This document shows, in pieces, positions 44,334 to 57,177 of a stretch of DNA of 64,000 bases. Position numbers and translations under genes: made by a program. The DNA comes from Gymnopilus junonius (Eukaryota; Basidiomycota; Agaricomycetes; Agaricales; Galerinaceae): assembly GCA_015501075.1 (NCBI GenBank), contig JADNYJ010000141.1:41574-105573 (forward strand), written 5' to 3'. Below the pieces are notes generated by a model. It saw nothing but the letters and a program-made list of their open reading frames with translations. It made no database searches and was not told where the DNA came from. The stretch's first letter is position 1; the number at the start of each line of letters is the position of its first letter.

Positions 44334-46328
44334 GGGTACCTTCCGACTGTAGAGGCACGTGCTCCAAATCAGCATGACAAACTCGATATTGAAAATCCTA
44401 TCTTATCTATCCGGCTTGAAAAGGTTGCAGGAGGAGATCGCGCTCAAAAATGTGCCGTAGGGATCACTCAAATTACAGAAATTAAACTTCGAATAACAAA
44501 TCCCTTACAATGCAATGGTAAAAGAATTCTAATAAATTCTCAGACAGTTATGCTAAACATCGGTACTTTGGCAATTAGCTTTTTTTCACTTGTACAAGCT
44601 AAAAAAGGTAAAAAAAGGGACGAAAAGCTGGCCATCAGAATCCGGGCCCGGATTCCCGAAAAGCGCAGACTTTGTACCAAACGTTCAGAAAGGCCAGAGC
44701 TGAAGAGGACCACGAAATTGATTCTCTGTATCACGAATCGTGGCACAGGAGATGAAACGATGCGAAACTTTGCCATTACTGACCATACGACATACTAAAT
44801 TTTCGAGCAATTGGCCGAAAAAGCGGAAAAGCTAAAAAGTAAATTGCCGACTTGCTGATGAATTCCTCGAAGGTTCTTCTACATATCCGTGTTGTGTGCT
44901 TGGTTGAAGCAGGACAAACAAGTGAGTACTACGATTGTTAACATGTTGGTCTGGGAACGGCATAGACTATAAGACCAGATAAACGTAAATTTTTAACTGT
45001 CACCTAATACCAAATTTGTAGCATTGTGGAAGTACTCCAGAGTCATTCTGAAATCCTTGTAATAATTTCCCTTCGTCTTTCTTATTTTCTCAGAATAAGA
45101 ACACATAAGTTACAGATAATCCTTGCTTACTTTCGATGATGACAAAAGGATAGCTAACATGCATTCTTGAAAGTCAAAATGCACCAGGGTATCCGGAACT
45201 GCTTTTGACCTCTTTCAGCCTCATCGGTTTTACTACCCTCCATATTCACAACGGAAGGGATTTGTAGATCTAACCTCATCTAGGACCATCAAGCTTTCTG
45301 ATTTCGTCCTCATCTCCTCGCTATTTCCCGTAGAATATGTCACAGTTCTGGGCTATAAACTCGATCTATATAAATCCAGGATTCGATGAACTGTGACACC
45401 CCTGAACCAAAAAATAGCCGTGAAACCTCATGTAGGTAGGTTCGGTCTTCCATGTCTTTCCATCTTAAACGGTCCGAAGATGCTAACATGGAAAACTTAG
45501 TTTTTTAGTCGGACCGCTTTACGAAATTTCACTGGATTAGACATCATTCAATTAAATTAAGCGGAGCAGGGGGGACGTCAGTGGGATTTCATGAGGTTCC
45601 TTAACCAACGGAGCGGACATTCGTGCTTTCGATATACCGGTCCGTTGATTTTGACTCAGGCTCAGGGGTAGTGAGGAAGTCCTTCTTTGAATGACAGATC
45701 GTTAGGCTTGTCGTGTTCCTGATAAGGGTTTTCTATAGGTCTATAGATACACTTGAAGTCATTCAAAGTCATCAGAACATCAACTCTTATAATAGAGAAG
45801 AGCGTGAGTCGATAACAAACTGTCTTGCATTCCTTTGATGGCTGTGGATAAGCGTGGGCTTTCTGATTTCGGCCTAAATCATCATCCTTTGTCCTGCATC
45901 AATTTCTGATATTTGGGCGCAACGAACTATCTTTATGATTACTGTGGATTGGCTGCTGGTTTTCGACCACAAGTAATCCGAACTTAAGCTCGTTGTTACA
46001 TTTCGATAACTGTTCGGGGGGAATAGAACTGTCGCTGGATTTATGGCATTCGATGTTCGGAGCGTATTTGCCGACGCCGTGTATGTGTTCCAGGAACGCA
46101 TAATGCTTTTATGCAGTAGATGGCTCATGTCCACGGACACAGCGGTATGAAAATTTGACTTCCGCGGAAATTCGTGCTGCCGTAAACACCAAAAGGTCGA
46201 GCTCCCAAATGAACACAGGAAATGAGGTCATGAATCTTTATGGTAATGGTCATTTATGCGAAGTAACGGCTTGCTGTCGTTGGCATGGACAAATATCGGA
46301 GACTTATAGAATCTAACTTGTTTGAATG
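44334..46328. other. 2 kb without a supported gene
   Basis: Short frames only; no RNA gene or clear repeat was recognised. The transposon target duplication begins at 46320. Confidence 0.45.
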
Positions 46329-47780
46329 GGATAATTCTATTTGGCAACCCCCCTTGCCAGTAGCAAGGGGGGGTTTCTTTGGCAAGTCCCGCAAATATAT
46401 GTAAAAGATTATATGGCAACCCTATGAGGAGAGGCCGGCTGCTGACCGAGTTCGGACGGTCAATTCACGTGCATGCGGATGTGAATTTGTCAGACAGCAA
46501 CGGCTCCGAATCGTGCTTCGCGCAACCTTGACCATCGACGGCCATGATCGCTCGGGGCTATACGCACTGTCCTCCTCCCTCTTTCTCTCTCCTCCCCTTC
46601 CCATTTTTTGTCCTTTGTCGAGATACTTGGAGGCTGGTTCTTAGGTTTGACATGGGGGCTTGAGCGTACCGGGAGGGAGACTGAACAGAGGCACTCCTAG
46701 TGGTCTGCTTACATTTTGGTATGTCGATCGATCATTGCTTTCCGCTAGCAACAAATAAGCTCATGTTCTTCTTTCCTAGCTTTTTCGAGTGCTTCGCAAA
46801 TTGCAATTTCGTCTCCCCTAGCCCAACCCCTGTGTCGTTCGATATATGATGCTCGCTGTACTGTATCTTGCCCACCTCCTGAATCCTATGACCTTTTCAC
46901 CTTTGTGCTATGGCGTATGACCAATTCTCTACCCCAAGCTCAACCGCTCTCTATTCCGAGGCCTTCTTTGCGTCACTGACATTTGCGCTGGTGGAAAATA
47001 TTTTGTATCCACACATTGGACTGCCTACATTGGTCAAGGAATGGCGATTCTGTGCTGAAACCCAGGCTAGTGGCCGTGCAACACTAGTACTCCCTAATGA
47101 ATCTGTACCTCTAATCTCTGCCTTGCAGCCTATCTTGCAATCCATGGAAAAGGCTTATGCTGATGGAATGAGGTCGGTGATGATAGTTTACTCTGATCCA
47201 ATCCTCGGAGCCGGTGTAAATTTCTATCACTTTTCAAAGGTACGTTAAATTCAAATAAAGCAACTGCAGTGGACTAATTTATTTGTCAGATACGTCTTTT
47301 CAAGCTCGTCAACAATCATGCAGGGCATGTACAATCAGCGCGAGAGCTGCTGCGCTACATTGAGCAGCAAACCTTACTTCCGCCCTCGCTTTTAGAATCA
47401 TTCAAATCATCGCGCATCCTTGCTCTGATTGAAGGATTATGGACACAACCGTGCTACCTGTCGCCAACGTCCTTAGCAGTTCATATATTTGTAGTATTAA
47501 AAGCATACCTGTAGGCCCAGAAGACTACCAGCTGCAGCCATACATCCAGTTCTATAGAGGAGTAGTTGGCAAGTTGCCAACTTTGCGAGCACGCGCTGAG
47601 GAAGGAAGAAACGCAGGATATTAGTTGACGTCGGAACTGACTGGCAGTGGCAGTGGCACAGCCCGCTGCTACTCATGTGATTCGCCGGACCTCCGGCTCT
47701 GACAAGCGGCTTGCCAAATAGACCAAACACCAGCAACCCCCCTTGCCACTGGCAAGGGGGGTTGCCAAATAGAATTATCC
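46329..47780 (+). mobile_element. 1452-bp TIR transposon with perfect 9-bp target duplication, carrying a gene
   Basis: GTTTGAATG flanks both ends (46320-46328 and 47781-47789). The termini are inverted repeats starting GGATAATTCTATTTGGCAAC and extending about 50 bp; each contains an internal palindrome (CCCCCCTTGCC...GGCAAGGGGGG). Subterminal copies of TTGGCAA/TTGCCAA occur on both sides (46378, 46412 as TGGCAAC, 47569-47582, 47710). A 9-bp duplication is typical of Mutator-like elements. No transposase is encoded; the inside holds the spliced gene at 46910-47514. The structure therefore resembles a Pack-MULE, but the superfamily is inferred only from the duplication length. Confidence 0.75.
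46910..47514 (+). CDS. Gene inside the transposon, 2 exons, 184 aa, function unknown
   Basis: Exon 1 46910-47239, GT-AG intron 47240-47289, exon 2 47290-47514. The protein is soluble-looking, Leu-rich and helical: FFASLTFALVENILYPHIGL, an ALQPILQSMEKAYADGMRSV helix, VNFYHFSKIRLFKL across the splice, and a second helical half (ELLRYIEQQTLLPPSLLESF). No signal peptide, no zinc motif and no DDE triad are visible. It could be a captured host gene or an accessory transposon protein. An intact frame and intron suggest recent activity or selection. Confidence 0.55.
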
Positions 47781-47789
47781 GTTTGAATG

Positions 47790-48424
47790 AATCTAGATCA
47801 AGTTCATGACTTGAACTAAACAAGATATCGGTGGACCTGGAGGACGCTGGAAATTTGGCATGCTTGTCCAACGGCAACTCACTAAATGACCGCAAGTGTC
47901 TGGCCGGTATAAATCAGACTTAGAAAGATAGGTTATGCGATACAAAAGGAAGTTCTGTAGGTAGATAATCATAATCAAATGATATGAAGGAGCAAAACGG
48001 GCGTAGAAAAGAACACGCCAGTCAAGTGATAACTCCAGATGATGAGCAATATGAGATAAAGTAGAAGAAAAAATGATTCCGATAGGCGTTACGGAGTAGA
48101 TGGCGAGTGAATGCGTAGGTATGAAATATGCGTACGTCGAACATGGGGATGATGAATAAGCGTCGTCAAGGTTCTATCCGTTTGAGATCTGATGTTTCGT
48201 TGTTGTGTGTCATGGGAATGAAAAAGTAAAGGCATGAGGGGTTGAGCTTCGAGGACAGAGTGTTTTGGAGTCTGCTCGCCGGGGGCGATCTAGGTGGGAT
48301 TTGCGTCGGTAATAAGTCAAGATATTTCTGCGAAAATGATACTCATAAATTTACCGCTAGGAATATAACTTTGGAGTGAGACGACTCACCTATGAGCGGG
48401 CATCCGCCTAACGTATTCCTCCAC
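47790..48424. other. No supported gene
   Basis: 3' flank of the minus-strand methyltransferase gene; AT-rich, short frames only. Confidence 0.5.
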
Positions 48425-49186
48425 TTAAATTATACCAGGGAAGAACCACCAAGGCACGGCGGCAGCATATGTCTCCCACTCCTCCTTGAAGAGCTTCTTC
48501 ATCTGCTTATCCTCGGCGTCCGCGCGGCTTATCCCCACGCAGAAGGTCCACAACCACCAAACGGCCCACACCACCAGCGCGGAGCGCTCTGACCTCAGAG
48601 GTCCACATTCCGTCAGCCAGCTCCCGCGCGTCAAGTGGGAAAAGGCAAGACCAAAGACCAGCATCAAGGATCCGGTGTATGCTGGGTGTCGGACATATGC
48701 GTAGAAGCGTGATGTTATGAGACGGTGTTCGGGGTGGACGGTGAGGTCGAAGGTGAATAACTGTCCAAGAGCTTTGAAGCAGTCCAAACGGATGTAGGCT
48801 CCCAGGACAACGGCGACCACGCCGACGACGAAGCTGGGGGATAGTAGGAGAGCGGATGAGCCAGGAGCAGGAGAGGCTGGACAAATGAGATCTGTTAAAG
48901 CAGGCGCAGGCGACGATATGGGGATGACAGCGCGTAGGTAGTAGAGGATTTCGAACAGCGCGCATAAGTATGCGATTATTTGGTGCAGCTTTGAAGCAAG
49001 TTGTAGAGTAACCGCGACATGTTCGGAAAAGAGAGCGCGTACCTTGAAAATCAGAGGTGCTATTTGCAGAATGTACATTTCTTCCGTATGGTACCGCAGC
49101 TTTTGTGGCGTCGGGTTGGGAGGAGTACAGGCTAGCCCGTTAAAGATCGCTTGGACAGAGACGAGTACGACGCGAGGTAGAGACAT
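48425..49186 (-). CDS. Protein-S-isoprenylcysteine O-methyltransferase (ICMT/STE14 family)
   Basis: Integral ER membrane enzyme that methylates the C-terminal prenylcysteine of CAAX proteins such as Ras, Rho and G-gamma or pheromones, using S-adenosylmethionine. Start at 49186 (MSLPRVVLVSVQ). Hydrophobic helices follow, then the family signature: IRLDCFKALGQLFTFDLTV, HRLITSRFYAYVRHPAYTGS with the conserved RHPxYxG, a long hydrophobic pair, and the C-terminal EEWETYAAAVPWWFFPGII. The frame is open throughout, but 54 nt between IFK and LHQIIAY (about 49042-48989) begin GTACGC and end AAAG. They look like an in-frame intron; removing them joins two parts of a membrane helix. The length is then about 235 aa, normal for the family. 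Confidence 0.92.
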   Translation of the reverse strand: MSLPRVVLVSVQAIFNGLACTPPNPTPQKLRYHTEEMYILQIAPLIFKVRALFSEHVAVTLQLASKLHQIIAYLCALFEILYYLRAVIPISSPAPALTDLICPASPAPGSSALLLSPSFVVGVVAVVLGAYIRLDCFKALGQLFTFDLTVHPEHRLITSRFYAYVRHPAYTGSLMLVFGLAFSHLTRGSWLTECGPLRSERSALVVWAVWWLWTFCVGISRADAEDKQMKKLFKEEWETYAAAVPWWFFPGII

Positions 49187-50526
49187 GTCAAGAGGCGGGA
49201 GAAATTGGGCGGATGCTGTTGAGAGGAGAGGACGCGGGATGCGGAAGAGGCGGACGACGGACAGGTTTATATACGTACAACGCCTTCGTGGGATCTGAGC
49301 AAGAAGCAACTGGTGCAATCGAGCTTATCTTCTTTTCAGGAGATACATACATGGAAAGCAGGAAATTCTATCCAAAGGGGGGAAACAGCCCAAAAGGTAA
49401 ACGGCAAGAGATCTGAGAGTGCGTGTACGACGGCCATAGCAGCTGTGCAAAGTCAAATCTTGACAAGATTTTTTTAGGGTTACCTTAACGTCAGATGGTA
49501 ATTTTCGTAAGTTGGTGCATGTAAGCATGTAGCGTTGCCGCTGATAATGAGTACACAAATAGCCCTTTGGTTTCCATCAGTCACAAAGTAAGAACGGAGT
49601 AAGGAAGGGATTCTCGAGCGTGGATCATTCCAGGCATCATACACGCCAGCTTGCACTATCCCTTCGACGGAAAACGCATTGCAAATGTCCGTCTATGGAC
49701 CCTTGGAGATTGAAGGGACACTCATACCACGCTGTGCATGTGTAGCATTTCGAAATTTTTTGGGCAATCCACCCGGCCAGAGCGATCGTGATCCAATCTA
49801 AGTCTGAGTCTGAGAGCGAGGAGCCAAATTATATTGTCTTTGCAAGGTTAAAAGGGGAGAGCCGAAGAGCTTTGAGCTTCCGTTACACCTATTGGATACT
49901 CGACATACGTGCCGGTAGGAAACCGGTTATCACAGATTACGTTTATTTCAAAGTGTGGTTGTCTTCCGCGGCCTAGGCAAAGAGTCCTATTATTATCAGT
50001 TAATGCGCGAGAAGGCGGCTATGACAAGCATCTCTCATGCGCCTGAAGGAGCCAACAGGTACGGTCTTTTCGTCAAGGATCCAATGCAGGAATGAGCAGC
50101 CAAGAGAAGGATTGGCGCCATCGGAACGAGAATGAAGAAAGTACGTGACATAAGGTGAGAGACCAAAAGCATTTGTCGCAGGAAATGTCAGGATTTGAAG
50201 CTTGGAAGGTAAGTATCCGCGCCCATATGCAGAGAAAAAAAAGTAGCAGCGTCGTGTTCGGCAGCGTGACGAGAAAAGATATGGTCGGATGATACCGAAC
50301 TAAAAATTACGAATTTATCCTGATTTGTAATCAAGATCGATCGATGCTCCGAGGATTTGAGCCTTCCATCTCACCTCCTCGCTTGTCCGACTGAGAACCA
50401 CGCCTTTACGCGTCCTTTGGGCATCAGGATTCCCGAATAATCTTTTCGTCGTAATTAACATTGAACCCACGTCAATCCAGTGTCGGTGGGATATATCATC
50501 AGGCATAAAAGAGTGAAGGGCCAGAC
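49187..50526. other. Shared 5' region of ICMT and DAHP synthase; no gene seen
   Basis: The two genes are divergent, so both promoters lie here. Short frames only. A plus-strand stretch around 50336-50400 looked briefly like a tRNA but does not fold. Confidence 0.5.
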
Positions 50527-53500
50527 ATGTCACCAACTTCGACGGAATGGTCCCGAGATTCTTGGAAATCCAAGCCCGTAGCGCAAGTAAGTATGCTATC
50601 TTTGCGTGTTTCTATCTATGTCAAACTGTTCTATCATAGGATGTGGGATATCCAGATCAAAAGCAACTCTCCAAGTCAGTCTTCGTCCTCGGTGCTTGCC
50701 AACTGAGCTGGCTGCTGAACATTGGGTCAGCGTCCTTTCAAAGCTAGAAACACTGCCTCCTCTCGTTACACCTTCCGAGGTGAGCCTGCATCTCCCTGAA
50801 GTTACACGGATCTCCGCTAACCCAGTCCTTGTATTTTGACCATTTTGTCCTTCTTTTCATCCTCGTGTATCGAACCGACAATTTCTATGAACATTCTCTT
50901 GTTATGAACGACTACCGCCTTGCACGATTTGGATCAATGAAAGGTTGAGCGTCTGCGGTATCAGCTGAGCCTCGTTCAACGAAACGAGGCGTTTTTACTG
51001 CATGCTGGGGACTGCGCCGAGAGTTTTGACGCGTGCACGGGGGTAAGTCTTACTCCACTTTTCCGGGCTTGGCCAGCGCCCTTTTTCATCATCCAAGTTC
51101 AAATTATGACGCCGAATACCTGAGCTGCGGATGGGCTACTAGGCCAATCCACTAGCTACATTGGGTACTTGCAGTGGCCGCGGTTACAACCCCGCATTCT
51201 TTGCAGCTCCATGCTCCCCTCATTTCGCATTCCAGAACCGCCTCTCTTCGTCCGTGATCCTCTTACCATCCTATGCTCATTACATTCGTATATGGATCCA
51301 CACTGCCAGCCCTATTCAGGCTGTAATCTCTGAACCTCCTTCGTCCTACATTCTTTCCGACTTGTAGGTCAGGTGTAGCATGGCTTTTGAGGGCGCCGAG
51401 TTCACTTCCTTTGGCTTGCGTTTCTTCTCTTCTTTATCCTTTTCTTCTCTTCAATTGTCAGGCTAACGTCGTCGTTTCTTTCATCTCATCAGGAAAACAT
51501 CTCCTCGAAAATCGGACTCATCTTATCGTTCTCTCTGATCTTGATTTGGGGTGCGAGGTTACCTGTCGTACGTCCTACTCTTACCTCTGCAGCCATGCAC
51601 TTCTCTCCTTTCTTTTTCTGTTTTCATGTTCTTTGCTTTCCATATTCCCAGTGCTTCGCTACCTTCATTTCTTTTTCTCATACCGATGTCGGAAAGCGGT
51701 TGGCTCTTACTATTCGGCGCTCGGCTCTTTGACCGACTCTCATACCCGGGTATGACACAACGCGGCCAACTCGTATATGGTCAAAGGCATGTTCACGCGT
51801 CGCGGATATCACTTTCATATTCCACCTCCGTAGCTTTTTTCAATCATATGCTTAGACTTCATTTCATGTCCGTTCCTTAATCACTCCAATTTCTCCTTTT
51901 CCTCTCTGACCCGTGTTCCGCTGTTGGTATCTATATGACTTACTTGCTGGTTCTCTCCAGGTCCGTATAGGACGGATAGCTGGGCAATACGCAAAACCAC
52001 GAAGCAGTAGCTACGAAAAACTTCCAGACGGGAGAGAAGTCTTGAGTTTCCGGTTAGTTCTTACTTTCTCGCCTTTTCTCGAATATGGGGATCTCATTGG
52101 TGAATCCTACAGCGGCGATAACGTCAACGGGCAAGTACAATGACCTTTTACTTCGACGTATATCTGACAGGTTGTCCTTCCCTTCTGTCCCTTCCATTCC
52201 TACCTTGCGTCAATTCATGTCCTTGAAACGGTCTCCCCAAATTACGCACCTCAAAAACTTAAATCCAAATACTCAAAACCATATTTGACCTCGATGCTGG
52301 GTGTTCATCGATTCCTGTCTTCGCCTGTTCTGCGAACCCTCGGAATTTTGGGGCGTTAAATTGACAGGTTGGATCCAAATGACCGCACTCCTGACCCAGA
52401 GCGACTTTTGAGGTGAGCATTTAAATCCTTCCTTGGCCTGGACTTCAGTTTCTCCCACCTACACTTGATTTCCATTGGGTAGTATTGGACCTCCTACTCC
52501 CATTCTCTCAACTTCACCTTTACCACTGTGTTTTGGCTGCTATGTTTGCGGGCCACTTGTTTCGCCGACCTGGTTGTCTTTATCTCGTGGGTCACTGCAT
52601 AGGCACATATAGCTGTCACTACTCCTCAGTATGCCGCAGAGGCCGCGGAATTGACAGTGCATTTACCGCCTCGCCCTGATTTTGACGTTGACGTTATCAA
52701 TTAACGTTACTTGCTCAAATTTGCCTATTAACGCTTGTGCCGCTCTATCACGATGGAAACCTCGGCGTAGGCCCAATGGGCAGATCGTAGATCGTCTTCT
52801 CCTCATTCGTGTTTGACGTCACCACGTTTCACCGCCTCAACGTGTGAAGTGGCGTTTAGCCTCTTGATCCCCCGTTTTTCGTCTTTTCTATGTTGGTGCT
52901 GTGTGTTTGACTTACTGACTCACGTTTTGCTCACAGCGCGTACTTCCACTCTACGACAACGCTGAACTACCTGCGTAGCTTGCTTACATCTGGATTTGCC
53001 TCATTGCATCACCCGAGAGATTGGTCACTCTCGCATGTGAGGTCGCCATCTTTGAGGTGCGTTTGGGTTTCTTGCCTCTTGCCTTCCTTCCTTCCTTCTT
53101 GGCAACTTTTCTTGTCGATCCTCGCAATGGGGGCGTTTGATTGTCCAGCTGTTTATGGCTTTCAGTGTTCATCTACTCCATTATCGCCGACCGCCACTCT
53201 TCGCGTTAAGCCTAGTGAGGCGCCACCGTGTGGGGGGAGCTATCAGTGCAGTTTACGTCCTCTGCATTCTTCTTGACGTGCCTTCTTTGATTTTGTCTTT
53301 TGCCTCTGCTTAGTGGCGCTATCTCTTGTATTTTATCCTTCAGACTTTGCTTTGTATTTCTGTTCACCGGACATTACTGGTTTTTCGCAACATTTTTGTC
53401 TATCCGCATTCTTTTTATAGCCAAGGTTATTTATAGCTAAGCTGACGTTCTGGTGTGCAGGCGTGAATTCGAAACCCTTGTCGACGGTCTGTCCGATGCC

Positions 53501-56282
53501 CTGGATTTCAGTCGCACCATCGGAGCAGATGCAGGCTCTCATTCATACGAACGCGGAGGAGGAAGGGGTACACTCGGGGAGGTCGACTTCTATACTAGGT
53601 CAGTTGAACAAACCGACTTCTTGACCGCAATCTCCTCGCGTCTTTTACCATCTTCCCTTACTGATTTTGGACCTTTTCTTCCTGTCTTAGCCATGAGGGG
53701 TTGATGTTGGGCTACGAATCAGCTTTGACACGCGAGCTACCCGTACCCGCTTCCGTGACGCAGACGGGATCTTCTGCGCTTGGGTCGTCTGGCCCTATCA
53801 ATGCGCACTATAATACTGGCGCTCACTTCCTCTGGATCGGAGATCGTACCCGACAGCTTACAGGGGCGCACGTCGAGTATTTTAGAGGGATTCGAAACCC
53901 GATTGGTATCAAGGTCGGTCCTAGCATGCAGGACGATGAATTGGTTAGGGTATTAGATGGTGAGTTTTGTTTTCCAATATCTTATTTTCAGCATAACGCT
54001 TGCGTTTTCCACTGTTTGAGTTCTTCATGCTGAACAGAAGGTTGCTCAAACGATACTTCCAAAAATATAAGCAACGTTGTTTGATTAATCTTCCTTGGCA
54101 TTTCTATATTTTCCAAAGTCTGACGACCTTGTTTTCCCATAATTTTTCCAGTACTCAATCCGGACAAAGAGGCAGGACGGATTACTTTGATCACTCGGTA
54201 CGGAGCATCCAAAGTGAGTCGACACTTCCGCTGAACCAACTCCTCTTCAACCTCCTTCCTTCTCCATTGGCTGTCCTTCACGATGTTGTGTTCTTGAGAG
54301 CGGCTTACTGCTGCACAACTCATTACGTTCACTGTGCGCCGAGATTGGCATTCGCTGTGTGATCTTCTCAATTTCCTGGAAGAGTGCCCGAAATCATCGC
54401 CTTTCCACTATATTAAATTTTCTCCATGCTCTTCTTCCGCTACTTCGGCCGCGAATCTTTCAGTCTTGCCTCCTTTATCCTCTTAGATTCGGAGATTGTG
54501 GTTTACCATCTTATCCGTGCTATGCGCTGGCTATCTCCACATCTCATCATCGCCTGCTTCGTTTCCTTGCTTTTCTTTTTCTTTATTTATGCTGGATTCA
54601 GAATTCGCTCGCACGGCTCCAATCATGCAACTATTATTTGCTACCTGTGGCAGCACGGCCGGCTGGCCTTGGTACCGCTGGCCGCATGGTCTCGTTCTAG
54701 TGTCCTAGATCATTTCGGCCTGGGAACGCCTTGGTTTAGACCTTCGCTGTCCCTCCGTGTCTGTTTCTTCGTGCTCTATAACTTGGAAGCTTGTCGACTT
54801 CATAATTCCATTCTGGAAGGCTGATCCTTATCGACTTATCCATTCTCAATACCTTTTTCTTTCGCACCCAAAGAATTCGTTTCTCTATCATTCTTATGTC
54901 AAATACTCGGAAGCGTGTTGCTAACTCTGTTTTTCTCTAATTCTAGATTGATGCTCACCTTCCAGGACATATTCATGCCGTACAGCAGTCAGGCCACCCA
55001 GTCGCGTGGATCTGTGATCCTATGCACGGCAAGTGAGTTTCTACTTGTTCGTTTTCTGGAAGGAGCTCCGACTCCTTAGACTCTGCGTCTCAGACCACTT
55101 CTCGTCTTTTCTTGCCCTGTCTTCTTGGGTCGTATTTTCCTTAGCCCCTGCACTTCTATCGTCGAAGATAGGTGCTTGTCGATTGGCGTGGGTGCATCGT
55201 AAACCTGGTGGTGATGCACATGTGGGACCCTTGTGAATTCTTGTCCTCGCCAATCTTCGCTTGAGGATTACATGACATGGATTCAGCTTCCAACTTCCTG
55301 GGATTTCTTGAACTCCGCCTTGGTTGGTTCATGCCGACGGACCAAATCCCAGGTAACCCAACTACGGCAAAAAGTGTATTGATGGCAAGAGCGTCCTTGA
55401 ATAGAGAGAATTGTGGTCTGGATCCTCTGCGAAATATTCTTTTTTTGACTTTCTCCTTTCGGATTTTGGCTTCTATCACTTCCGGAGCACTTTTACTGAT
55501 CTGTTCGCTTTCTTTCAGTACAGAAACATCTTCCTCAGGTCTCAAGACGCGGCATTTTAATAACATCATTTCTGAATTGACATCTTCGCTTCGAATTCAT
55601 ACTGCTTGCGACTCCAGACTGGGCGGCGTAAGCCTTGAGTTCACTGGCGAGCTTAATGACGAAGGTTTCTCAGTCACGGAGTGCCTTGGAGGGAGTATGG
55701 AACTGAGTGAAGAGCAGTTGGGATTGCGATACCAAGTACGTCTCCTGCCTCACAATTTCTTTCATAAATTAATACGCTATTTTCTTTTTCTTTTTGCAGT
55801 CATTCTGTGATCCGAGGTTGAACTTTGAACAAAGCCTCGGTGCGTGTACTATTTTTTGATCTTCCTTTTCTCGGGATCTGTAGTTTTCTGTTATTGTTAT
55901 TTCTGGAAGGTCTTTGCATCTTAGCTCGTTCCCGTGCCATACTCCTTTTTATTTTGGGTTGGTCGCGGCTTCTACTCCGTGGACATACTGGCATATTTTT
56001 CTCTCGCTATCTTCTTCTGATGAAAGGAGCGTCGCCGCCTTTCCCCTCGTTTGGGTTCCTATTCTGGCGCCGCTAGGCTTTTCTTGTCTTCTTCTCTTTG
56101 ATTTCCATCTCCTGCGCAATGCTGACATGTTTCCAATTTCCGACTCAGATATTGCATTCCTTATGTCGAACCACTTCAAGAAAGAAAGGCGCTCCCAAGT
56201 CACTCCAGAAGGCGGCGTGGGGGATGCACTTTATCAAGAATTCAAACATCCGCAGTCTGCCCTAGGTGTCGGTAAAAGCTAA
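50527..56282 (+). CDS. Class II DAHP synthase, 16 exons, 512 aa
   Basis: Condenses phosphoenolpyruvate and erythrose 4-phosphate to DAHP, the first step of the shikimate pathway to aromatic amino acids. Exons: 50527-50586, 50640-50674, 50731-50779, 50944-51042, 51493-51567, 51961-52052, 52113-52130, 52368-52412, 52937-53056, 53461-53598, 53691-53959, 54152-54213, 54947-55032, 55519-55735, 55800-55839, 56149-56282; total 1539 nt. Class II landmarks in order: [27 protein letters not shown] (metal ligand Cys72), [100 protein letters not shown] (His381), [19 protein letters not shown] (Glu423 region), [18 protein letters not shown] (Asp459). Intron 7 has a GC donor (GG/GCAAGT). Eight introns exceed 230 nt, unlike the other genes here. 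Exon limits are fixed by frame and by homology. Confidence 0.96.
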
Positions 56283-57177
56283 AAGGTTCCATTCAATTCG
56301 GCCCGGAGTTGCTACTCATAAAACATTGTACATGCACGAGCTTAGTCACTGATAGACTGACTAGAACGTGACAAAACTTCTTATTAATTCAGTCGATTCC
56401 TCCACCCATTATGCGTATATCGTGGTGGGATCGTTTCAGTGAAAGTTTCAGGCGTCATCGTAATAGTAGAGTCCCATGAAAGTCGACAAGAAGTTGTGGG
56501 CGACTTGTGTTCTGACAATCTTCTCGGTTACTGTCGGTGCATTTGGAAAACTGAGCTAACGACAAGGTGGGTCAAGCAAGAATACCCAACGATATTGATA
56601 GGTCAAATATCGCCAGTGCAGCCTCCTTGGCAAGCCAATAATGTAATGAGGCTGTCAATTCCTAAATGCTCAGGTTGGATGATAACTCTATGCTCTATTG
56701 ATTCCACATTGATTTCGCACAGCGCCTTCACAGTTCTCAATAAGAACTCAACGAGACCACCTCCCGCCTCACTAATTCTTAAACTAGCAACTATGGTAAC
56801 CACGAAGTTCACAAGCCTTTATTGGAATCTCATCTGCATACCTGCCTACCACAGTTACATATATCATCACAGATTGTAATATGACGCGTTGCAATTGAAG
56901 GTCCTATAAAAAATTATCCATGTAGAATGCGGATATTAGAGTGCCTAGTTGCAGTCGGTTATGCTTAATCGGCTATCCCACTCCATTAATAACGAATGTA
57001 ATCGACTCTTTTTTATTTTCAGTAAAAGTCTGGAATGACCGAGACCTGGAGGAGGAATGGCCAAGCCTCTCAACCGGCAGGTAAGCTTAATATACTCCCC
57101 CAAAATTTGTATGAATGTGTATTTATTTTACGTCTGTAATTATAACCCTCGACAAATGACATGTCCCGGCTAAAACG
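56283..57177. other. DAHP synthase 3' flank; no gene seen
   Basis: Short frames without features. The sequence becomes AT-rich. Confidence 0.45.

Noticed and set aside
46335..46380. C6/G6 hairpin as a transcription terminator
   Set aside because: It recurs inverted at 47733-47765 within terminal repeats bounded by a 9-bp duplication, so it is part of a transposon end.
50336..50420. tRNA-like GGATTTGAGCC segment
   Set aside because: No acceptor or D-arm pairing could be built around it.
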